NCBI GenBank assembly: GCA_037039925.1
Contig: JAXRKP010000162.1
Location: 20,001-84,000 of the forward strand
DNA: 64,000 bases
Source: Doris montereyensis
Taxonomy: Eukaryota; Mollusca; Gastropoda; Nudibranchia; Dorididae
Direction of reading: 5' to 3'
Shown one piece after another: positions 55,450 through 64,000 of this stretch; the first letter of the stretch is position 1, and every line of letters starts with the position of its first letter. The notes under the pieces were generated by a model. It saw nothing but the letters and a program-made list of their open reading frames with translations. It was not told the DNA's origin and did no database searches. The translations under genes and the position numbers were made by a program.

Positions 55450-58400
55450 GTAAGTTGTCAAAATGTTCAAATATTGGCTTAAAATAAAAATTCAAAACAA
55501 GATTTTCAGCCAACAAATTACCTTGTAAGAGAACTGTATGTCATTTCAAATCTGAAAGAAATTTTAATAATGGAGCAAAGTTTTTGTTTGTTTGTTTGTT
55601 TTTTGTTTTTTTTGTGGCAGATAAAGGAAGGATAGTTTTTGTTTTTTTGGGTTTGGTTCTTTTTCAAAGCTGTAAGCTTTTACAGCAGCAGGTGTTTCTT
55701 TCCATATATGTGTTCAGCCATTTTTACCAGCATAAACTAAACACTGATAATAGTAGTAAACTTTTGAACAATCCTATTATAGCATTTCTTGTTGTCAGCA
55801 AAGGTCTTTGCCATGCAATAAATGTGCATGACCATCACCTAGGACTTTTGAGGTTTTAGGCCAGATCTACTTTTAGGGCTACGTATCGCCTCCAATTGGG
55901 TCAGGAAGTGGTTGAGTTGAAAGGAAAAGAAAGCATTAAAAAAACCAAAGTATTCAGGTTGATATAATTTGCGAGGTTGCACCAGATTGGATTTTAATCT
56001 CTTTATTGCTAGGCAAAGACTACCCCAGTTCAACTATTAACGCTGCAAACAAAGAAAGTGGACATTAAATTTTCAAATGAGCTTTAGTGCTCTGATTAAA
56101 GAATTGATTTTGCATTTTTATTTTTACCTCGTTCTCGTTTTTTACAAATTTTGTCAGTTCTTGCATTACGTTTATCTTTCACTAATCCACCCCTTTGAAA
56201 TGAAATTAAAAAAACCTGAGAGATTAATTTTATTACTAACTTACCAATGTTGAATTTTATGCACAGATTTTTCGCCTTTGAAATTCAATATAGATATCTT
56301 ATATCCTCAGCACGCCATCCAAATTCCAATTTTGATATAATTGTCTCTGGGATCATCAACCCTCTGGATGCCAGACACACTATAGATATTCTGGGTGAAC
56401 TGTGCAGGATTTTGAAACCGAGGTATGGAGACATTTTGATGACAAGACATAACATTTTGATGATGAAAACATAAAATTTTAATGATGAAAAGATACATTT
56501 TTAAAGGCTGGGAAACAAAAGTTTTTAGTTACGAAAATTTCTTTCTACTCTATGACAAGATTTTGGATTGAGCCTACATTGATGGGCATAGGGTTAGGGC
56601 AATAGAAGTGGATGAACGCATTTCTTACCTTAGGAGGAAAAAAATCTCAAGTGATCATGAAAATAAAAAAAAAAGAGAAAAAGGAACATTGAAATAAAAA
56701 GAACCAAAGCCAAACACGGGTAAATATTTCGTATAACTGTCCAGGGAATCGAACCATTTTATATCCTGCTTGAGAGTGAAGCACCGCTACGTGACGGCCT
56801 CAGCAGGGTAGTTTAGATGAAAGATGAAAAGAGCATCCGTCTGATGGATCTTGAATTCCACTGCAAGCCTTTGACTCTCAGACTCGAGGTATGTTGATCT
56901 TAGGATGGTATTTTGAGGATGATCAACCCACGGTGTTGCTGGTTAGCAAGTTCAGCGAGGGAACTGTAGATATGTAGGCGTGTTGTTGATTTACTTTTTA
57001 ACAGAGCAATCTATTACAATAGAACAATATTAAAGGGCTATTTATCGAGAAACACACTTCTGATTCATCATCAATCATCAAGGCCTTCCACTCCTGGCGA
57101 GGTGATAATAGGCCACGTTCAACGATGTCAGTCTTTCTCTGCCGTGAGCAATCTTTCCAGGCTCATCCCATGAGAGCTCCATTCTTATTAGGACATCATC
57201 CACACATCTTTTCCATGGTGTGGTGTCGGTGGCTGAGCAGAATGGCTGCTGGACTGGGGATTATGAGGTCCCGAGGTTGAATCCTAGCAAGGGTAGGTCC
57301 GATGTCATGTTTCTTGAGAAAGACGCTTGAACAAGCATTTTCCCCACTCTACCCAGGTGCAAATGGATACAAGCACTAGCTTGGGAGTAAAAACCTGCTT
57401 CAGACTAGCGTCCTGGCCTGGAGTTGATTATTATCACCTGTTTCGCTTCACTCTATTTGAAACCCGGATAAGCTCTGGCTCTATGGGTCGTAACAGCCAT
57501 GAAGGAACTTTACTTTTCCAAGTCTCTCATGGCCTACCCCTGCCTTGCGATTCCTTTTGGCATATGGGTGAAAGTTGGTGCCTTGTTGGCCAAATGCATT
57601 GGAGAATTACCAGCCTCTGGCCCCTCTTGACGCCCACTTTGCCCCCAACTGTCCATCTTTCAATTTGCGCTTTTTGCCCCCCCCCCCCCTTATGTCCAGT
57701 CTTAACTCATTCCCCATGACCAGATGATTTGGATACAGGGTCCTCTCAGGGTCAGGAAATTGGGAAAAAGTCGGGATTTTCTACATTGGGTAAACTTGGG
57801 ACTTGAATTTTGCGAGCCTGTCGGGAAAATTAAAATGGATGCAGAAGTTGTGCGATCAACTACTTTTTTGTGTGCTTGGAGCTTCTCCTTGATCGCGAAC
57901 GGCAGCATCACCTCTCCACCCAACAGGGGAACCTACTCCATGCAACCCATTGAGGGAAGCTACTACATGTCATTTCTTAGGTATCTTCCCCGGACTTCCA
58001 TTCACCCGCCATTTTATTATTCCGCTCATTGATTCCATCATTATGACTTGCGTGCCTACACAGTGCCTACGCATTGTTCAACAGACCTTTATTAATTTAG
58101 CCTTAGAATATCTAGATCTAGATCAAGATTGAAATCGCGATAACAATTTCTTACAATTTTTAAATCCAACCTCAATGCTTCACCACTCAAAAGTTGCATC
58201 AAAGTATTTAAAATCTGCTTTGTTGTTGACTAACTATTGTCCTTTGAGTGAAGTTGATGAGATAGACTTGAGGAGTATGATACTTTCCTTACCTCTGTTA
58301 GAACCAGTGAAACTTTCATGAACTTTGATACCAGCAAGGACAGGGTGGATGCATTGGTTTTTAATGAAATTGGAAATAACTCAAAGTATGTTAAGTTGTG

Positions 58401-58965
58401 GGTCTTCATGACAACGTGTCTATTAATATCCCATAGAATTTTTGTAAATGTCTGATATCTGATGACATAAGATCAAAAGGTAAGTTCACACTTGAAGTCG
58501 TGTATAGGGGTCTTGAAATTTTTTTATGGGTCTTGAAATTTGAATCAAGATTTGATTGGGGACCCTGTGGATATCACCGTTCTTGCCTTTTATGGTTTTC
58601 TAGCGATACTCAATCTCTTCTTGTTCTCTTGCCATTGTACAGAGGGAAGCTATACATGCACGAATTGGCAACATCATCGGATCAAATCAGCGGGGATCTC
58701 AAATCAAAAGATAAACTGGTCTCATCACTGAAACTGTCTGGTTTTGTTGATATATCTCAGGTTTGTTGAAGCGACAGTAGAATACTTAATGTAATACAAT
58801 ATACTCTTATACTATATACATACATACATACATACATACATACCTATGTATTTTATTCGAAAATCTTATGAAATTAATCTTTCATAACAATTGTGATGTA
58901 TCATTTGTTTTCTTTTTTTCTCGTAATTTTTAGAGTAGACTGATCTGTGGCATGAGAGTAGTTTC

Positions 58966-59007
<42 letters not shown>

Positions 59008-59640
59008 GTGATTGGCTGTCCCTATTTCAATTCAGAGACTTAAGAATTAAGATTGAAGAAATTTTACTGTAAACTTGTATACTGCCTGGCTGGTTCTTTC
59101 TTCATTCGTGGTAACTTGACTTACTTTGGACATCACCCCAAAGTGGCTGGGATCGTCTGGTCAAGCATGAAATAGCAAATGGGGCCTTGTTGGCACTCTG
59201 TGTACTAATGGAAGCTCCAGATTGTTACGGTAATTAAGTCACAGTTGTCAGCCACAGGCGTGAATGAGCATGATGATCTCCCTTTTTTCAAGGGTTCTCA
59301 CAGTACTCAAAACATTCCAAACCAGCCAGTTACAGAATGATGAGACACGGCTAAAAGCAACTTCAAAAACGTCGTATTATTTATGAAATGAGTAGAATAG
59401 TTTTATTTTTCTGACGTCAAATGATGACAGCATGTTTAGGATCGCACAATAATAAACACAATCTCACTGTTTTCGATTTTCAGCCAATGGAAGTTCCTTT
59501 AAGTGATGAGGAAGCCACGGCCCTGAAAGGAAAGACAGAGGGAAGCAATGGTGTAGCCTTTTACAGACTCACAGGAGCAAAGCCTGCCTACGAAGTGGGT
59601 TCTTCAACCCAACTTAAGTTGTCTTTTAAAAAACCTGTGG
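55277..59640 (+). CDS. CIAPIN1 / anamorsin, N-terminal part (four exons; gene continues past the window)
   Basis: Anamorsin (Dre2 in yeast) passes electrons from NDOR1/Tah18 in cytosolic Fe-S protein assembly. Four GT-AG exons join in frame: 55277-55449, 56267-56422, 58643-58760 and 59484-59640, about 201 residues. Exons 1-3 form the SAM-methyltransferase-like N-terminal domain: AGAKVLLMWSGS, then FDIIVSGIINPLDA, ILGELCRILKPRGKLYMHEL and KLVSSLKLSGFVDI. Exon 4 carries LSDEEATALKGK and the linker hallmark YEVGSSTQLKLSFKKP. The cysteine-rich Fe-S motifs of the C-terminus are not found before 64000, so the remaining exons lie to the right. The ATG at 55277 gives an N-terminus of usual length, but the TTCAG just before it leaves open a 5' non-coding exon. 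No frameshift is seen. Confidence 0.9.
56267..56422 (+). CDS. CIAPIN1 exon 2
   Basis: Follows TTATGCACAG and ends before GTATGG in phase 2. It encodes NSNFDIIVSGIINPLDARH and ILGELCRILKP. Confidence 0.9.
56705..56816 (-). repeat. tRNA-like SINE head in CIAPIN1 intron 2
   Basis: On the minus strand GCCGTCACGTAGCGGTGC (box-A-like) is followed by a canonical box B GGTTCGATTCC about 35 nt later. It differs from the main SINE family. Confidence 0.55.
57219..57535 (+). mobile_element. tRNA-derived SINE, main family, long copy, in CIAPIN1 intron 2
   Basis: GTGGTGTCGGTGGCTGAG (box-A region), box B GGTTGAATCC, CTAGCAAGGGTAGGTCCG, GAGAAAGACGCTTGAAC, ACTAGCTTGGGAGTAAAAA, GTTGATTATTATCACCTG and CTCTATGGGTCGTAACAG. 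It is collinear with the minus-strand copy at 41768-42078 over the whole length. Confidence 0.85.
58643..58760 (+). CDS. CIAPIN1 exon 3
   Basis: Follows CATTGTACAG. The first base completes the Arg codon split by the intron. It encodes GKLYMHELATSSDQ and KLVSSLKLSGFVDISQ and ends before GTTTGT in phase 0. Confidence 0.9.
58815..59007. repeat. (CATA)n, (TG)n and (TA)n short repeats
   Basis: ACATACATAC at 58815-58843 and a GT run followed by TATATA at 58967-59007, in CIAPIN1 intron 3. Confidence 0.9.
59484..59640 (+). CDS. CIAPIN1 exon 4
   Basis: Follows TTCGATTTTCAG. It encodes PMEVPLSDEEATALKGK and PAYEVGSSTQLKLSFKKP and ends before GTGAGT in phase 1. It is the last exon found in the window. 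Confidence 0.9.
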
Positions 59641-60780
59641 GTGAGTTATATATATATATGTATATATATATACTTATATGAATGAAATTTAGGAGTTGTA
59701 TTTTCAAGATACTGAAATATTCAACTGCTGTCAATTTTAATTCATTTCTGAGGAGTGGCTCCTGTATAATATTTTTTACATCAAATGCAGTGCTTGCCTT
59801 GTATGCTTGAGCATGTCCAATATAATTATGTCCAATATAATAGATACCATCAAAAAGATGAAATGTTAACGGTGGAGTCATTTATACTACTAAAATCATG
59901 ATGGATACTCCATGATACGATATAAAAAATCAAAGGGCAGAATGACAGCTTTATAAGAGCCACAATAGCAACAGGTAAACAAGGATGGAAAAGACATATT
60001 CTAATCAAAGTTGTGGATCTCTATCTTTATTGAAATGCTCACCCAGTTTCAAATCTAGATTCTAGCCGACTGCCGGCATTAAAAATATTTTTCTATTGAT
60101 GTTGTTCTGTTTTAATGTCTAGAATCTAGAAATCTTGGAAAGAAGCTAAGGCTACTATCGAATATCTATCAACAGATTATATTCACTTCTTTTGTACATA
60201 CATTTTGGCAGCACTTTAAAATGTAGACTCAACAGCAGCACATTGTTCAACACATTGTTGTTGCCGATGGCATTCTAGATCTTACAGTTCTACCACCACC
60301 TTGGCAAATTGTTCAAAGAGAAAGGAGTTTTCAGCTTGTCTATAATGATTTGCATTCAATTTTTGGCTTACAGCTTCCCAATATCAGTTACACAGTGCTA
60401 AGCCGATGGTTGTGATAGCAATAGGATGGGATGACTGCACAATATCGACACAAAGGGCGATTTCATATTTTGGGAATAGGGAGCCTGGAAAATATAGAAT
60501 TAGACGAAAATCAACTTAAATTGAAGGATCTCTGGTCTTTTCTGTCCTTTCGGGAATTCATGTGAACTTCCCTACCTTCATGAACAGTGTGGAAGTAGGT
60601 TTTAGTTTTAATGTTAAATGGGTAGTTTGAAGTTCATCAGAATTTTTCATTGTCATTTTGTTCCGTCCGCATTTTTGTCCAATCTCCTTGATTTTTAACC
60701 AGATCTCCCTCTCAAATGGCTCTGGGGTTGCAAGCTATGTGCTGCTACTACACTTTTTGTTTTTCAAGGTCGCATATAAT
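59641..60780. other. CIAPIN1 intron 4, left part
   Basis: AT-rich intron with short TATA runs at 59648-59672. No exon with the expected DLIDSDELL-type or cysteine-rich readings was seen. Confidence 0.55.
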
Positions 60781-60782
60781 TG

Positions 60783-61570
60783 CAGTGGTGACCGCTAATT
60801 GCCTGCTGCTTGGGAAGCAGAGAAAACGGGCATTGGGGCGAAACAGGCATTTAGGCGAAAATAGATCGGGGAGGGGGTAGCAAGTAAGTTCATCGAGTAT
60901 GGTGCAGATATGCAACTATTGTTCATGATTTTAATAAACCAGGCTTTCTTTACAAAACCGTATTTCACTGCCCCGTTTTATTTTATCTGGTCTGTTGACC
61001 ATCACTGCTACGAAGACACAAAGGCACAATGGATACGGCCAATGCTAGACAGGGGACCAATAAAGTTGTTCACAGCTTGTCCCTCGATCGCCATGAGCGC
61101 CCAGTGATTGCATGTTACCTACCGACATCAAGAAAGAGCCGTTGGCGGAGTTCTGAAAACTGTTCAATTTGAATTGCCCAGTGACAAACCAGTAATCCAA
61201 TGGGATGGGACAAAGGCTGCATTGTACAGTGGGTGGAGTTATGAAGAGAAGACTGATCATCTTTTATTACATGACAATGGATAGGTAATGAAGGGTGGTT
61301 ACAATGCATGACACATTGCTGACAGGCATAAGCCATATTAGCGATGGGCTTACATGAATGTATGATTAAAACAAGAACAAAAATTTTGATCAATTACGGA
61401 CATATTTTATGGTAATTTGGAGAATATGATACCTGCAGTTGTCGTTGAGACCAGGCATTTTGACTAAAATCTTGGTTTTGAAAGGGAGAAAAAAATTGGT
61501 TTCATTCAGATTGTAGGCATTTAAGGCGAAACACACGTTAAGGTGGCAGGCATTTAGGCGATCACTACTG
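60783..61570. mobile_element. Mariner-type MITE, copy 2, in CIAPIN1 intron 4
   Basis: The ends are CAGTGGTGACCGCTAATTGC and, from the right, CAGTAGTGATCGCCTAAATG. TA follows on the right (61571-61572), while the left flank reads TG. The interior (61060-61340) is the reverse complement of the interior of the copy at 32893-34111, for example ATGGATAGGTAATGAAGG against TTTCATTACCAATCCATT. It is shorter than copy 1 by about 430 bp and has no coding potential. Confidence 0.82.
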
Positions 61571-61627
61571 TACTAGGACATTGAATTACTAGACTTGAGT
61601 GTTGTTCAAATATTTCTGGTAAGAAAT

Positions 61628-61833
61628 TAAGGGCTTGAACTGAACAGGACACTACTCTGATGCAGGTTGTTACTTCCAAGCTAGTGCTTGTACCCATTTG
61701 TACCTGGGTCAAGTGTGGAACATGTGCGTTAAGTGTCTTTCCCATGGAACACAACACCAACCTAGCTTTGCAAGGATTTGAACCCAGGACCCCATGACCT
61801 AACCATTCAGCCTCTGATGCCACACTTCTGATT
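61628..61833 (-). mobile_element. tRNA-derived SINE, main family
   Basis: On the minus strand: GTGTGGCATCAGAGGCTG, box B GGGTTCAAATCC, TTGCAAAGCTAGGTTGG, GGGAAAGACACTTAACGCAC, then ACTAGCTTGGAAGTAACAA and GTAGTGTCCTGTTCAG. The last 100 bp of the full family body are missing. Confidence 0.8.
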
Positions 61834-61914
61834 TGAGCTTATCTGACAATCTGAGACCTAAATCTTATTAACAAATGCAGTTATATTTTTCCTTTCTTTG
61901 GCTTCTTATTTTTA

Positions 61915-62345
61915 AATGATATATAATAATAATAATAATATAATTCATTTCTATTGCGCCCACTCCCATCTTACGACAGCTCTAGGCGCATGTATACATA
62001 CATAGAAAAAAACATGAGCAATGTACATAAATACATGACAGCATAATATCATTTATTACGGTGTATGGTACATGAATTAAAATATGAGTGTTTTTACTTT
62101 TGTCTTGTGGTCTTGAATTTTGTCTCATGATACGTTTTTTTATTAACCGTGATTTAGAAATATCCCTATGACCTCTTGCACAGCAAGGTGGCATGATGAT
62201 CTTGAAAATTACACGGACGTAAAGTGGCAGAGGAAAGCCGAGAATAGTACTTATGACTGGATGATATCTGCGGAGGGCTTCATCCTGCAGTGGATGGGTG
62301 ATGTCTTATCATCATCAAGACAGCATTGAAATTAGTGTCGTAGTT
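61915..62345 (-). repeat. Retroposon-like repeat with (ATT)n tail (possible)
   Basis: On the minus strand the segment ends CGCCTAGAGCTGTCGTAAG, GTGGGCGCAATAGAAATGAA, then ATTATTATT. A GCGC-AAT stem followed by a triplet A/T tail is common at the 3' ends of animal retroposons. The 5' limit is uncertain. Confidence 0.45.
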
Positions 62346-63045
62346 TAAAAACATATAAATTGCAATATCAAAAATCTTTTCTGCTCACCCTCATGATTAA
62401 AAAGCTTAACCCTGTTACAGCTAACCTGCCGGCTGACCTCAACATTGATCGATAATATCGTTCCACTATGTACGAGGCTTCCACACGTGGCACCGATAGT
62501 TTTCTCGTCCCCTGCTGACGAGGCTGCCACGTTTGACCACGACGTACCTGTGATTGTTTTTTTTTTATCTCATTTTGTTATCGTTATTGTCATCGTGTTT
62601 AGATTGCATTGTTTACTAACAATAACATCTATTACAGCCTACTTTTATTGAACATGACATGGAATAATACTGCAGTTGGCCCACAACTAATGAAGAGGAA
62701 TATGAAAGGTCTAATGCTAATAGATAGAAAACGGGTCAGGACTGAGAAATCTTCAATGTGCCCAACCTTCATAAGCAACAAGGAGACATAGAAACAAATA
62801 AACACTAAACAATGCTGAACGAAACTAATAGAACCAATGGTGCAATGACCTATCGCGCAATTTCCATCAACAGAGCAAGCCTCACAACAATATATAAAAG
62901 GAAAAGACAAAAAGAAAGAAGAAAACGAAATACAGCTGCCATAAAAGAGAGACGGAGAGAGATGGGGGGGGATAGAAAAAGAGAGAGAAAGAGGAAAGGA
63001 GACATACAGAGAACGAAAGACGGTTAGAAAGGAGGGAGAAAATGA

Positions 63046-63080
<35 letters not shown>

Positions 63081-64000
63081 GAGGTAACATACAGAGAGGG
63101 GGAGGGGGACCACGTGGCTACATGGTCAGGCTATACTCCAGTGGTTCAATAATAGCGTGGCTGGCTGTGTTGAATATTATCTAGTAGAGTTTCAATGAAC
63201 AACATGAACATGTATGTTTATTTCTAAAGGAGTTCTTTTCATCCTGAGATCTAAATAAAATGATGGAACTATAATACTAATAGTCCAACCACCTTTCGCT
63301 AATCCCATGACCCAGTCTAGTGTGCATAGGTAACACATTCCCATGATGAAAGAAACAAGCCCCCCCCCCCCCCCGTTTTATTGCTTTCACACGTGTGTGC
63401 CTCCCCAGCTGTGGCCAAACCTAACACCTCACCTCAGCAACATGCTTCCCATGCTTTTTGAAAACTTCCTCTCTACCCTATGTCTATCACTAGTAATAGT
63501 AAATAGTATCACCCTCTCTTCTCCTTTACAATGACATGAGTGGCCATCGTTCTGTATTCTTGGCTGTTCCCTTCCTACAGTTCAATAGTAATCCTCCTCC
63601 TCACAAACAGCCCCCACCTCTTTTGCAATCCAGTGGTTTTTCACATCTTCCCCCACTTCTGGATGTAACCCTCCCTCCTTAGCCCTTTCAATACAGTAGG
63701 AAGATAGACTCTTATAGTTTTTCATGTCTATATATACTTTTTGCAAAATGTTTTTTTTTTTGCATAATTAATTTGTATATGTTTATATGGCAAACTAAAA
63801 AAAACATAAAAATGTAAATAAGACTAAAAGTCCAAATTTTGTTTTGAAAGTTACTCAGGTGTGAATGAGTACCCACCTATAGGCAGAGAAAGAGTGTCAG
63901 AGTGTTGATTACGAAAAGCCAAACAGGAGTTGAGAAGGACTTTGCATGAAATGGCCTGTTGGGGGATAAATGATGTACAGTCAGTGAGCCTGCACTTATG
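62346..64000. other. CIAPIN1 intron 4, right part, to window end
   Basis: A purine-rich segment (62900-63082) with GA and GT runs and a poly-C run (63361-63374). No CIAPIN1 exon or other gene was recognised. Confidence 0.5.

Noticed and set aside
62812..63027. Basic Arg/Lys-rich frame near the right end
   Set aside because: The purine-rich strand yields Lys/Arg/Glu by composition alone. It is not an identifiable CIAPIN1 exon and has no good splice pattern.

Overview
The window is eukaryotic and looks like an invertebrate animal, most likely a mollusc and perhaps a gastropod. It holds spliced genes with GT-AG introns, very long GA/CT, TA and TAATA microsatellites, tRNA-headed SINEs, RTE- and CR1/L2-like LINE relics, PIF/Harbinger and Tc1/mariner-pogo DNA transposons, and a scattered AGATCTAG-type word. 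The taxon is an inference. Nothing in the window fixes the species.

Only two ordinary host genes can be supported, both on the + strand. PIGM (about 26.7-35.6 kb, five exons seen) encodes the ER mannosyltransferase that adds the first mannose to GPI anchors. CIAPIN1/anamorsin (from about 55.3 kb, four exons seen) encodes a cytosolic iron-sulfur assembly factor and runs off the right edge before its cysteine-rich C-terminus. Their introns hold much of the mobile DNA.

Layout. 0-1.7 kb: a 50-bp minisatellite. 1.7-26 kb: no host gene found; microsatellites, a CR1/L2 3' end (6.1 kb), a SINE (7.5 kb), a Harbinger-type element with a captured MADF exon (19.5-20.2 kb), a LINE relic (23.4 kb) and a pogo/Tigger-like element (24.7-25.9 kb). 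26.7-35.6 kb: PIGM, with a LINE relic, a SINE-like repeat and a mariner-type MITE in its introns. 36.1-39.4 kb and 46.0-48.9 kb: two related RTE-like LINEs, both on the minus strand and both with tandem repeats at the 5' end. 40.0-40.8 kb: a 730-bp pyrimidine tract. 43.2-45.2 kb: a hairpin-rich region with an inverted counterpart, enclosing a CR1-like fragment that is split by a retroposon with a 7-bp target duplication. 50.55-54.45 kb: a PIF/Harbinger element whose MADF-BESS gene (+) and transposase gene (-) have interlocked exons. 55.3-64 kb: CIAPIN1 with SINEs and a second mariner-type MITE.

The two host genes have no functional link that can be read here. The most unusual structures are the interlocked two-gene Harbinger element, the hairpin-array region at 43.2-45.2 kb, the MADF-exon-carrying Harbinger deletion derivative and the 5' monomer repeats of the LINE family.
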